DNA of 55,113 bases, from the NCBI GenBank assembly GCA_937916515.1, contig CALFSX010000139.1, positions 1 through 55,113 of the forward strand. The letters run 5' to 3'. Source of the DNA: an uncultured Planctomycetaceae bacterium (lineage in GTDB: Bacteria > Planctomycetota > Planctomycetia > Planctomycetales > Planctomycetaceae). Under the pieces are notes generated by a model. It did no database searches. It was not told the DNA's origin and saw nothing but the letters and a program-made list of their open reading frames with translations. The position numbers were made by a program, and so were the translations under genes. Below, one piece after another: positions 9,063 to 19,724 of this stretch (positions within the stretch are counted from its first letter, which is position 1; every line of letters begins with the position of its first letter).

Positions 9063-12000
9063 CTATTGCCGCATCGGCCGGTTGGAAGTATCGGGTAGTC
9101 GATCCCACGTGGTAGGAAACATGGGCATCGGTCGCGTAGTTCCCTGAATTTCCGACGGCCTCGGAGCAAGGGCAGCCCCCACTTCTGACTGGCTGTTTGA
9201 GCCACCGAAATTCAAGTCCAGTTGGTTTCCTGCGGAAACAGTTTGAAACTTGTTGCCCGACATTGGCTTTGAACCGGTTGGCGGCGAACTGGCCGAAGCG
9301 AACTGACTGTTGACCGTTGATTCCAGGCGTCCCTGCATCCAATCCATATGAGAATCGTCGACCTGAGGTCGATCGTTGCGAGACTTCAGCAGGATGCCCA
9401 GTTCCTTTTTCAACTTCACCAGTGCCACGGCATGATCCACCTGAGCCTGCACAAAGGCAGATTCTTCGTCAGCCATGCGTTCAAACGAATCCAGTAAGTC
9501 TTCCAGCAGTAGAATGGCCGAATCTTCTGATGCAGGCAACACTTCAAAACGGTCCTGCAGATAATTGGACTCGTTTTCCGCTGCCTTCATCGATTCGTAG
9601 CGACTGGAGATTTCTGAATACGCCGTACGAACTTCACGGCTGGCGATTTCAACATCCGTCAGCGATTTCTCAACGGTCGCTCTGAAGATGTTGATTGACC
9701 GTTTCAGTTCCCACTGACGCTGTTCAACCTTGGCAACAGCTGCCCGGTTTCCTATGGGAATTTCGAATTCCAAACCAACGGTGTAGCCTGGACGATTGTC
9801 TCCAAGTTCGCCCCGGATGGCTCGTTGAATTTTTGAATTACCGGCCAGGTCGGCCACGTAGGTTTCGACAAGGAAGTCCAGGCGAGGCAGCAGTTCGTTG
9901 CGGCTCACACCCAGGCGAACTCCGGCAGCACGCATCTTGCGAATGGCTTCAGAAATATCGGGACGGTTGATTAACGCGGTTTGCAGTACGCTTTGCAGAT
10001 CTGCACTTTCTGTGACCATGCCCGGAACTTCCATAGGCATCAGTTCAATCGCACCGCCGTTCAGCATGTCGGGAGAATTCACCAACAGGCGAAGCTGCGC
10101 TTCCGCATCTTTGACTCGAGCGTACGTTCGGCGTGTTCGAGTGTCCGCACGAGCAACCGCAGCACGTGCTCGCAGTACCTGACGAGGAATCGTGTCAACC
10201 TGACTTCGTCCTTCAAGGCGAGCCAGCACTGCATTGGCCGACGTCAACAACTTTTGACGTTGAAAAAATTCAGCTCTGGCCCGGAACAACGTCCAGTACG
10301 ATTCAGTGACTTCAATCAAATGAGTTTGCAGAGCGTCAACAACTTCGTCTTCTGCTGCGTTGGCCTGAATTCTGGCCAATACGATTTCGCTTTCGTTGTA
10401 AGTTCGACCGGCACCATCCATTAACGGCTGGCGGTAGCTAAGTTCCAGACGAGCGGAACCCTGGTTGTTCGGCACGAAGAATCGTGAATTCTGATTTTCG
10501 TGGCCGATGTCCTGAGCGATCCGCGTTTCGCCGCCGTAAATGTTCTTGGAACGCAGTCCGCCGCTGGCAGACACCTTGCGAGTCAGCAGTCGATCCTGTC
10601 CATTTCCAGTCGTCAAATCGTTACCGACGGGATCGTTCAGGTCATCGTATGTTGCCTCAAGAAAAGTGCTCCAGTCGAACTTCGCTTCTTCCTGAGTGAT
10701 CACTCGATACTGAACTTCTGGTTCTGTCTGAATGGCTGTCACCTGCGGAGAATACAGCATGGCGTCCTGCAGCAATGTGCGGACGTCTACCTGAACCCTG
10801 GCGGCTGTTTGGCTAACAGGGCTTTTTACGGCAGATTCCCACCACGGACCGAATCCTGCAGGAACCGACATCCGTTGAACTCCTCCCGCAAAATCGCTCG
10901 CGGCTACTGCTCGGCTGGTATAAGGGGCCATCCATGTACCAGCGTCAGCTTCAACGGTTGCTCGAAACCCGGACGTTCCCGGATAGCTGTTGAAAACCGA
11001 ATGACCAAAGTTGGGCGGCTGCACAGTGGTTGTTCCATTCGGCTGCCCCATTATCTGATTGCTATAGCCTGATGAATACCCGTCCGCCTTTGCATGAGGC
11101 GAATTGTTTAGCGGCATCGCTTCGATCGATGGAATTTCGTTGCCGTAAACTTGAGGGTATTGCTGCCCACCTTGTGGGTAGGACAAAGCTTCGTTAGTTG
11201 TTGGTGCCTGCTGATGCCCCGAATCGTATTGCGGTAGCGGCAACGCAGTTGAAGGAATTGGAACGGGGATCATTGGAACTGCCTGGCGGGGCATGGCTCC
11301 CGCAGGTGGTCCAAACTGAGTCCGTGGTGTTTGAACTGACTGAGTCGTCGCGGGGTACTCCGAAGCAGGCATTGAATAATTGCCCGCACTGTAGGGCTGC
11401 CCGTTCATGATCGGTGGCGCAGGGACCGGCAGGCCTTGCATGTGAGGCACAGTCGATTGTTGCTGAGCGTTTGCAAAATTCTGAGCCAGTAGCGGTCCGT
11501 CAGGCTGGCGAGCAGCGGGTTCAGGTACGGCAATCGCAGCGGCTGCACCAGTCGACACGTTCGTACCAGTCGCGATCGAATTGTTCGTCTGCTTCTGAGC
11601 GACCATCTGCGTTGGGATACTGCCGACGGCAGGGATGCTGAGCGCCGGAGCAGCCGGTTCGGGATTGGCCGCAACAGCGGATTCATCAATCACAACACCA
11701 TTTCCAACCAGCAATGTTCTGGCGGAACTTACCGGCGTAACAACTGCCGCCGGCATCTGTGACCCCAATCGCGATTGAATCTGAATTGCCGCCGATGGAC
11801 CGGTGACAGGCTTTGAAGTGTCAATCAGCTGGAAACCGGCATTGCGGTGGTTTGGATTGATCGCACCGTTCTGCTGTACATTTAGCGGAGTCGCGTAAGC
11901 ACTATGTTGTTGCGGTGCCTGAGACAAAAATTGATTAACGCGGGCTTCAGGCGCGTAGCTGCCAGTTGCCGTGTTTGAGGCTTGAACAAAACTGGGAGTG

Positions 12001-12200
12001 CCCAATGTGACCGTTGCGCGGGACGCACCCGGCTGTTCGCCCGCCGTCAAGTCGCGAGCCGTAAAGAACTCACAACAAACGGCGGAAACGACAACGACAG
12101 ACAATGCAGCGCCAACTCGACCTGCGTTGGAAAACGCGAGGCGGTTTCTCAGCAATCGAGGTGTTGACGGCTGGTTGTGTTTTTCAGACTGCTTACTCAT
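9063..12200 (-). CDS. TolC-like outer-membrane protein with long Pro/Gln-rich N-terminal region
   Basis: A 1045-residue protein starting at ATG 12200, chosen because AAGG lies just upstream; an extension to 12263 is possible but less likely. Residues about 20-45 form one hydrophobic segment (a signal or anchor) after a basic N-terminus. Residues about 50-460 are low-complexity, rich in Pro, Gln, Asn and Ser. From about 470 (VDVRTLLQDAMLYSPQV) to about 960 it follows the TolC pattern: two coiled-coil halves, with LSYRQPLMDGAGR, NRPDISEAI and GLEFEIPIGNRAA. A Ser/Pro-rich tail follows. Usual TolC proteins have about 450-500 residues. It sits directly upstream of the SecA-like gene. No HlyD or ABC partner is in the window. 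Confidence 0.85.
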   Translation of the reverse strand: MSKQSEKHNQPSTPRLLRNRLAFSNAGRVGAALSVVVVSAVCCEFFTARDLTAGEQPGASRATVTLGTPSFVQASNTATGSYAPEARVNQFLSQAPQQHSAYATPLNVQQNGAINPNHRNAGFQLIDTSKPVTGPSAAIQIQSRLGSQMPAAVVTPVSSARTLLVGNGVVIDESAVAANPEPAAPALSIPAVGSIPTQMVAQKQTNNSIATGTNVSTGAAAAIAVPEPAARQPDGPLLAQNFANAQQQSTVPHMQGLPVPAPPIMNGQPYSAGNYSMPASEYPATTQSVQTPRTQFGPPAGAMPRQAVPMIPVPIPSTALPLPQYDSGHQQAPTTNEALSYPQGGQQYPQVYGNEIPSIEAMPLNNSPHAKADGYSSGYSNQIMGQPNGTTTVQPPNFGHSVFNSYPGTSGFRATVEADAGTWMAPYTSRAVAASDFAGGVQRMSVPAGFGPWWESAVKSPVSQTAARVQVDVRTLLQDAMLYSPQVTAIQTEPEVQYRVITQEEAKFDWSTFLEATYDDLNDPVGNDLTTGNGQDRLLTRKVSASGGLRSKNIYGGETRIAQDIGHENQNSRFFVPNNQGSARLELSYRQPLMDGAGRTYNESEIVLARIQANAAEDEVVDALQTHLIEVTESYWTLFRARAEFFQRQKLLTSANAVLARLEGRSQVDTIPRQVLRARAAVARADTRTRRTYARVKDAEAQLRLLVNSPDMLNGGAIELMPMEVPGMVTESADLQSVLQTALINRPDISEAIRKMRAAGVRLGVSRNELLPRLDFLVETYVADLAGNSKIQRAIRGELGDNRPGYTVGLEFEIPIGNRAAVAKVEQRQWELKRSINIFRATVEKSLTDVEIASREVRTAYSEISSRYESMKAAENESNYLQDRFEVLPASEDSAILLLEDLLDSFERMADEESAFVQAQVDHAVALVKLKKELGILLKSRNDRPQVDDSHMDWMQGRLESTVNSQFASASSPPTGSKPMSGNKFQTVSAGNQLDLNFGGSNSQSEVGAALAPRPSEIQGTTRPMPMFPTTWDRLPDTSNRPMRQ

Positions 12201-12609
12201 GTGACCTTGTGAGCCAAAGTTGGTTTTGCTCTTCCAGACTCTCTCAGTTCGGAAAATCGGCACAAGCCATACATCCGGAACACCAAAACCGGCGCCGTAC
12301 AGACGTTACAAGGCGAATTAGACGGACTGTTTGCGCCGCCTACCCAAACTAACATCGCTTTTGCGTTTGCTGGGTGCTTTCCCGGACGGACAACAGCAAG
12401 GGGCCGCTGGCGAGTAGCGGGGCCGGCCGATTGAAAGGAAGTTCAAGCCTGTCAAAACAATCTTCGCAGCTGAACTGAATCGCCCATCACTCCCTGACAC
12501 TATCAAGTTGCCAGAACTGCCCAGTCCAGTCTGGTCTGGTTGCGTGAGGCCGTTGCAATACCCGCCATCTGCGCGGCTTGTTGCGGCTAGATTTTAGCCA
12601 GCCAAAGTT
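12201..12609. other. Intergenic region upstream of the tolC/secA-like unit
   Basis: No reading frame here looks coding on either strand. The stretch must hold the promoter of the minus-strand TolC/SecA-like unit, but I cannot identify it with confidence. Confidence 0.4.
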
Positions 12610-12708
12610 GCGCATCATTTTCGTAGCGACAACGGAGCGCCTCGGCGATTAGAACTCCCTACGTTTTCCCACGTGCCACGCCACTGGGTCAAGGGCGAAG
12701 CCCTTGTA
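12610..12708 (-). repeat. Intergenic repeat type A, copy 2 (enters the preceding gene)
   Basis: Carries the CAAGGGCTTCGCCCTTG hairpin (12690-12706, minus strand), GACCCAGTGGCGTGG, and the GAGGCGCTCCGTTGTCGCTACGA core. The hairpin lies inside the 3' end of the solute-binding-protein gene: the codons CAA GGG CTT CGC CCT TGA give its last residues and its stop. Confidence 0.85.
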
Positions 12709-13726
12709 CCGTGCCTGAAGGCAGGAATGAGGTATCAAAGCACTTAGCTGCGACGACCGCTCCCGTTTCGATTTCGCCCAGTTCTTCAATCTGCTGGATC
12801 AATGTTGCCCAGCGTTCCGGCTGCATGCCGCACAGCGGAGTTCCATTTTCCGGCTGACACAATGGTTTCATGGTTTCGACGCCAAACTTTAGCGACGCAA
12901 GACTCATTTCTTCATTGTCTGCGTGAATCGATTCGTTTACTTCGTCAGGCGAATCCAGATACGCAGTCCACCCCTTCACGCTGGCTTCTACCATTTTCTT
13001 GACCAGCGTCGGATCGTTGCGGATCACGTCTTCGGTCGTGACCAGCAGGCTGGAATACGGATTGAATCCGATGTCCGACAGCATCAACGTTTGTGGGTCG
13101 CCGCCGTTTTCCTGAGCGACAAACGGTTCGCTGAACACGTAAGCCTGTTGAGCAAAATTCGGTTTCTGCAGAAATTCACCGACCAACCCGTTGAATGGCA
13201 CCATGGTGACGCCCGTTAGCGGAAGCTTCTTTTTCATCCACAACGCAAAGGGGCGAGAATCGCTGATTGCCAGTTCTACGTTTGCCAGATCGTGAAGCGA
13301 GTTCATTCCCGCCGCTTTGTGAACCATGATGCAACGCGGCGAATTTTGCAGCGGCGCCGCGACGGCCACAATGGGCACTCCCTTTGATCTGGCCAGAATT
13401 ACCATGTCGGCACTGGATATGGCGAACTGAATTCGGCCCGCCGCCAATTCCTGAATCACCAGATTGGGAGCTCCCGGGCCGCCTTGCTGAATGTCCACAT
13501 CCAGGCCGCTTTCACCGAAATATCCCAGCTTGACGCCGGCCACATAGCCGCCGTGTTCCGCTTCGGCATACCAGTTTAAAGCCAATGTGACCCGCTGAAC
13601 GTCGTCTGTTGAGTCGGCTGATTTGTCGGCAGGCCCGCTTGTGCCACAGCCTGTGTTTGACAGCAACAAACAGCAGAACGCAAACAGTTGCAGAGCGTTA
13701 CCGGAAGACTTAAGCATCTGTGACAT
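12689..13726 (-). CDS. NMT1/THI5-like ABC transporter solute-binding protein
   Basis: A 345-residue exported protein. Residues 11-24 are hydrophobic and are followed by SNTGC, so it is probably a lipoprotein at C27, although the -3 residue is Asn rather than Leu. The mature part matches NMT1/THI5-like binding proteins: LALNWYAEAEHGGYVAG, a GGPGAPNLVIQELAAG loop, the FAISSADMVILARSKG block and VFSEPFVAQENGG. Family members bind thiamin precursors, pyrimidines, riboflavin, nitrate or sulfonates; the ligand here is unknown. No permease or ATPase gene is adjacent. The last four residues (GLRP, and arguably VQ before them) and the stop codon are encoded by a type A repeat. Confidence 0.85.
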   Translation of the reverse strand: MSQMLKSSGNALQLFAFCCLLLSNTGCGTSGPADKSADSTDDVQRVTLALNWYAEAEHGGYVAGVKLGYFGESGLDVDIQQGGPGAPNLVIQELAAGRIQFAISSADMVILARSKGVPIVAVAAPLQNSPRCIMVHKAAGMNSLHDLANVELAISDSRPFALWMKKKLPLTGVTMVPFNGLVGEFLQKPNFAQQAYVFSEPFVAQENGGDPQTLMLSDIGFNPYSSLLVTTEDVIRNDPTLVKKMVEASVKGWTAYLDSPDEVNESIHADNEEMSLASLKFGVETMKPLCQPENGTPLCGMQPERWATLIQQIEELGEIETGAVVAAKCFDTSFLPSGTVQGLRP

Positions 13727-14522
13727 GATGTTTCAATATTCTGCTGGGCAGTGACGGTGTGTTGTTCTGAAATCTGAAGTTTGCAACGATCCAGAGTTTG
13801 TCATGTTTTAGCCTGCTCGCCCCTGAATTCCAATTGCTGCCTAAAAACGGCTGAGTCCGCCCACCTAAGCAGACCGTTGCTTCATGCCCATGATGCTTTT
13901 CCAGCCCGTCGACCGCAACCAGCAACGCCGGTTTGTCACTGCAGAGTGTCTTAGTAGCCATCACGCTCCGTCGTGATGTAAAGCCACGGGTGAAGCGTTC
14001 AGCTTACTGAACGACGTGACTGATATCTGCGACACGGCAACTGCTGCTCTTTGCGATGCGGGCTGATTTCGGCAAGCAACTTCTGCTTCTGTCGTTTGCC
14101 CCCGGTGCATTTCATCACGCGGAGCGTGATGGCTACTTTTGCAGTTGCCCGCCAGCCGAAACTGGCGGCTTAAAGAATGGCGGTCAACGGTTCGAATTCT
14201 CCACACCAGCTTTCAAACCTGATAAAACACGACTTTCACAGTCGTTCTTGAGGCCGCTGGCCGTTGGAATCTGCCAAATCCTTCTCAAATACGGGCTGGA
14301 ACGTGTGAATTGGGCAGAGAACTGTCAGCGCCTGTTCCCTTGGCCGTTTTCCGACTCTATACTGCCGCCCTCTGCGAAAACGAAATGCGGGCATTTTCAG
14401 TAGCCAGACTTCTGATGGATGCCGCGTTTTTCTAATATTCGACTTCAAAACGGCGGCTCACTGCGAGGCTGCCAACATGATTCGGGCGGGATGCTCGAAA
14501 GTAAACCTGACTGGAAATCAAA
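13727..14522. other. Divergent intergenic region with a pair of inverted repeats
   Basis: About 800 bases between the solute-binding protein (minus) and aspS (plus). The open frames in it are short and mutually overlapping; I do not support any as a gene. It holds TAGCCATCACGCTCCGTCGTGATG at 13955-13978 and, inverted, CATCACGCGGAGCGTGATGGCTA at 14113-14135. Each is itself a small hairpin, and the two can pair with each other. Promoters for both flanking genes must lie here. Confidence 0.6.
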
Positions 14523-16298
<1,776 letters not shown>

Positions 16299-16631
16299 CG
16301 GCCGCTAAACGCAAGCCGCACGGTGGCGGTGAACGGTGGCAGTGGATAAAAAAAGGGTGGCCGGGGTTGGGCTGAGCTTGCGACGGAAACCCCGGAGTTT
16401 CGTGATTCGTTGCTGGGACCATGTACCTGCACCTCGGCCGCCCAACGCGATTTGTTCTCATTCGTTCACATCCTCAATTGTCGTACACGGACTGTTCGCC
16501 CTACCCCGCCTGGCTTCGGGGGAAGACGCGCTGCGTCTGTTGCAAAAACTCAAAATGAAAACATTTCGCACGTTGGTTGCGACGCAATGGAACGGTGCAT
16601 GCTGTAACCCTGCAAACGTCACGGAAGTATC
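16299..16631. other. aspS-uvrD intergenic region
   Basis: About 330 bases holding one type C repeat (16354-16425) and otherwise nothing I recognise. No hairpin with a T-run follows aspS. Confidence 0.5.
16354..16425 (+). repeat. Intergenic repeat type C, copy 2
   Basis: GGGTGGCCGGGGTTGGGCTGAGCTTGCGACGG followed by AAACCCCGGAGTTTCG. It is the same block order as the copy at 7008-7077, in the opposite orientation. Confidence 0.75.
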
Positions 16632-19088
16632 ATGGCTGACCAACTAACACCACCACAACAGTCCGCCGTCGAACATTTCGAAGGCCCCTTAATGGTGTTA
16701 GCTGGGCCCGGGTCCGGCAAAACGCGAGTCATCACGTATCGGATCGCTCGACTGCTGGAACAGGGGGCCACCCCGGACGAAATTCTGGCGCTCACGTTTA
16801 CCAACAAAGCGGCTCGGGAAATGTCCGAGCGAGTTCACAAGCTGCTGGGTGGCGTGCGAGTTCAGGTGAGCACCTTCCACCGATTTTGTGCTCAACTGCT
16901 GCGGCGTTTTCCGGAACAGGTCGGCCTGAAACCCAACTTCACAATTCTGGATGCTTCAGACCAGACGCAACTGGTGCGGCGCATTATGAAGGACATCGGC
17001 TTCGACGCCATGTCGCTGGATCCTCGGCGAGTACTGAACCGCATCAGTAAAGCTCGCAACGAACTGATCACGGCCGAACAGTTCCGCACGAACTATGAAG
17101 AACGCGTAGGCGATCCGATCGACGCGGTCGTATACGAAGTTTTTCCGGAATACGAACTACAAATTCTGCACCAGAATTCCGTCGATTTCGACGCCTTGCT
17201 GCTGCACGTCGTGAACATGCTTGGTGAAAACGAAGAACTGCGAGAGTTTCTGGACCGATTGTTCCGCTTTGTGTTAGTGGACGAATATCAGGATACCAAC
17301 CTGGCTCAGTATCGCATTGTGCTGGCGCTGTCGCAGGTCTTTCCGAACCTGTGTGCCACAGGCGATCCGGATCAGTCAATTTATGGTTGGCGGGGTGCTC
17401 GACCGGAAAACATTGTTCAGTTTGAACGCGACTTTCCGGGCACAAAAATCGTTTCGCTGGATCAAAACTTCCGCAGCACGGCAGCCATCGTGCGTAACGC
17501 AGACAAGCTGATTTGCAACAATCCGCGACGTCATCGCAGCCCACTGTTCACAAAGAACGACGAAGGCGAATCCGTCAAACTGCGAATTTTTTCCAACGCA
17601 GAAGACGAAGCGAACGGCATCGCTCACGAAATTGCAGAACTGGTGCAAAGCGGCAAACGCCGTTTCGCGGACTTCGCAATTTTTTACCGAGTCAACGCTT
17701 TGTCACGTTCTCTGGAAACCGCGTTTTCGCGTCACGGTGTTCCGTTTCAGGTGGCGGCGGGTTACTCGTTTTTTGAACGAGCCGAAGTTCGCGATCTTGT
17801 GGGATACCTGCGGCTGATTGAAAACCCGTCAGACAACGTGGCCTTTCTGCGAATCATTAACCGGCCCGCTCGTGGACTGGGCGAAAAGACGATTGAACGA
17901 GTAGCGAAGTTTGCTCTGCAACACGACATTTCTCTGCTGGAAGCCACCAGCCACTACAAAGACATCCCGTCTCTGACCAAACGCAGCCAGAATCCCTTGA
18001 AGGCGTTTTCTGAATTGATGGCTACGCTAAGCCAGCGAGCGACCACCGGTACCGTGCATGGTTTGATCGAACGTCTGATCAGCGAAATTAATTACATGTC
18101 GTTGTGGAAAGACGAAAACGACGAAGTCGATCAGGACCGTCGAGCCAACGTTCATGAATTAATCAATGCCGCCAGGCTTTACGAAGAAACAGAAAAGGCC
18201 GCCGGTCGACCAGCGTCGCTGCAGGGCTTTCTGGAAATGTCCAGCTTAACCAGCGAAGCTGACAGCGTTGACGCAACATGTGGCGCAGTAACATTGATGA
18301 CGATGCACGCAGCCAAGGGGCTGGAATTTCCCGTCGTGTACATTATCGGCGTGGAAAACGGATTGATTCCGCACGATCGAGCCGTCCAGAACGGAGATCC
18401 TGCCAGCTTTCAGGAAGAACGTCGTCTGCTGTTTGTGGGCGTTACCAGAGCCATGCAGGAATTAAACCTGACTCAAACACGCCAACGCGATTTTCGTGGT
18501 TCTCGACGCTACACGATTTCCAGCCCGTTTCTTCCGGAAATGGACCTCGAAGTTGTCTGCGAAGATGACGAGCTGCCTCCACCGATTCGCCGAAACCCTG
18601 TCAGCGAACACGTTGAAAAAGCTCGCCTGCGCTACGAAGCGTCGTTGAATCGTCCCGCCGATTCGCTGATTATATCCGCAGCAGAACTGGAGAAACGACT
18701 GTCCGCCAAAGCTGCCGACGAAGACGCTGATGAAGCGGACACAGCCGGCGATGACTTTGCAGAAGTTGAATATCCAGCGTTACCAGAATCACCACGTGTG
18801 CAGCCATCCAAGTCGAAGACTGCGGATTCAGGTGCTCTGGCGGAAACTCGCTCGGCCCTGCAATTGCTGCTTCAAAAAAAGGCAGCATCAGCGGCAGACT
18901 CCAGTAATACAACACCGAATACATTTTCAACGGGAACTCAGGTACGACACCCAAGATATGGTCGAGGCGTTGTTGTGGATGCATCGGACGGGGGAAGTCG
19001 AGCCACTGTCACCGTGCTGTTCGAAGTTGATGATCGTCAGGAAACCTTCGTCGCCGCCCATTGCCCGCTACAGCCCATCGGCGGTTAA
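16632..19088 (+). CDS. UvrD/PcrA-family DNA helicase
   Basis: An 818-residue superfamily 1A helicase. Walker A is AGPGSGKT (24-31), LTFTNKAAREM follows as motif Ia, Walker B is LVDEYQDTN (about 216-224), then the GDPDQSIYGWRGA and LDQNFRS motifs, and the C-terminal LMTMHAAKGLEFPVVYIIG and RRLLFVGVTRA motifs. Residues about 765-818 form a small Tudor-like C-terminal module (VRHPRYGRGVVVDASDG) typical of PcrA. It should unwind DNA 3' to 5' in nucleotide-excision and replication-fork repair. The ATG at 16632 follows GGAAG. The acidic, Ala/Asp-rich linker at about 690-735 is ordinary for the family. Confidence 0.93.
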   Translation: MADQLTPPQQSAVEHFEGPLMVLAGPGSGKTRVITYRIARLLEQGATPDEILALTFTNKAAREMSERVHKLLGGVRVQVSTFHRFCAQLLRRFPEQVGLKPNFTILDASDQTQLVRRIMKDIGFDAMSLDPRRVLNRISKARNELITAEQFRTNYEERVGDPIDAVVYEVFPEYELQILHQNSVDFDALLLHVVNMLGENEELREFLDRLFRFVLVDEYQDTNLAQYRIVLALSQVFPNLCATGDPDQSIYGWRGARPENIVQFERDFPGTKIVSLDQNFRSTAAIVRNADKLICNNPRRHRSPLFTKNDEGESVKLRIFSNAEDEANGIAHEIAELVQSGKRRFADFAIFYRVNALSRSLETAFSRHGVPFQVAAGYSFFERAEVRDLVGYLRLIENPSDNVAFLRIINRPARGLGEKTIERVAKFALQHDISLLEATSHYKDIPSLTKRSQNPLKAFSELMATLSQRATTGTVHGLIERLISEINYMSLWKDENDEVDQDRRANVHELINAARLYEETEKAAGRPASLQGFLEMSSLTSEADSVDATCGAVTLMTMHAAKGLEFPVVYIIGVENGLIPHDRAVQNGDPASFQEERRLLFVGVTRAMQELNLTQTRQRDFRGSRRYTISSPFLPEMDLEVVCEDDELPPPIRRNPVSEHVEKARLRYEASLNRPADSLIISAAELEKRLSAKAADEDADEADTAGDDFAEVEYPALPESPRVQPSKSKTADSGALAETRSALQLLLQKKAASAADSSNTTPNTFSTGTQVRHPRYGRGVVVDASDGGSRATVTVLFEVDDRQETFVAAHCPLQPIGG

Positions 19089-19173
19089 AGTGAGTGCCGA
19101 TTCGCGTTTTTGTCGGACCGTCTAATGTATTGAAGTGCTGGGGCAGGGAAAGAAATTCCGAGCACAAAACCAG

Positions 19174-19527
19174 CTATCCCTTTACTTTGTAGCCGATCTT
19201 CTGAAGTTCGCTACGAACGCGATCCAGGTGCTTTCCCTGAATTTCGATCTCTTCTTCCTGCAGACATCCGCCGGCACCACAACTGTTTTTTAGTTTTGTC
19301 AGCAAGGCGGGCAGGTCGTTGCCCAGGGGGGCAAGTCCTCGAATAACGGTGACCATCTTTCCTTTCTTCCGTTTTTCCACGGCCAGTTGAGCCGTCTGTT
19401 TTTCGGGAGCAATACGAAAGGGCTCCGGCGCTGGTGGTGGAGGACACTTGCAGTCTTCTTCCAGCATGTCGCACACTTCGCAGCGAGGAGCACGGTCGAA
19501 TTGAGTTCCGGCAAAAAGGCGAGTCAT
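19174..19527 (-). CDS. yciH: SUI1/YciH-family translation factor
   Basis: A 117-residue protein related to eukaryotic eIF1 and E. coli YciH. The C-terminal 60 residues match SUI1: KMVTVIRGL, LLTKLKNSCGAGG, EIEIQGKHLDRVRSELQKIGYKVKG. The N-terminus has CEVC and CKC (C19, C22, C28, C30), a possible small zinc site found in many bacterial members. The family influences start-site fidelity on the 30S subunit; the role in bacteria is not settled. The spacing to truB upstream (about 200 bases with hairpins) suggests separate transcription. Confidence 0.85.
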   Translation of the reverse strand: MTRLFAGTQFDRAPRCEVCDMLEEDCKCPPPPAPEPFRIAPEKQTAQLAVEKRKKGKMVTVIRGLAPLGNDLPALLTKLKNSCGAGGCLQEEEIEIQGKHLDRVRSELQKIGYKVKG

Positions 19528-19596
19528 AATTTCGTTGCTTCGACTGTTGTTGAATTCGTGTTGCTGATTCCGGATTCAAAAATTGCAGATTCGTGG

Positions 19597-19690
19597 GGCA
19601 GGTTTATAACCTGCCATCGTTCCAGAAACGAACGCCCGTATTTTCAGAGTTTTTGCCGCACACCTGGCAGATTAAAAACCTGCACCACCG
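19597..19690. repeat. Pair of small related palindromes
   Basis: GGCAGGTTTATAACCTGCC (19597-19615) is a perfect palindrome, and GGCAGATTAAAAACCTGCAC (from about 19667) is a diverged second copy some 70 bases on. They lie between truB and the yciH-like gene, both on the minus strand. They could act as transcript-stabilising or attenuating hairpins, or be one more small repeat family. Confidence 0.6.
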
Positions 19691-19724
19691 GGAAAAAGAT
19701 CGGTATTGCTCTCACCAGATACCA

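Noticed and set aside
14188-14215. tRNA-like GGTTCGAATTCTCC near a hairpin
   Set aside because: The bases around the T-loop-like string do not form a 5-bp T stem, and no acceptor, D arm or anticodon arm is present.
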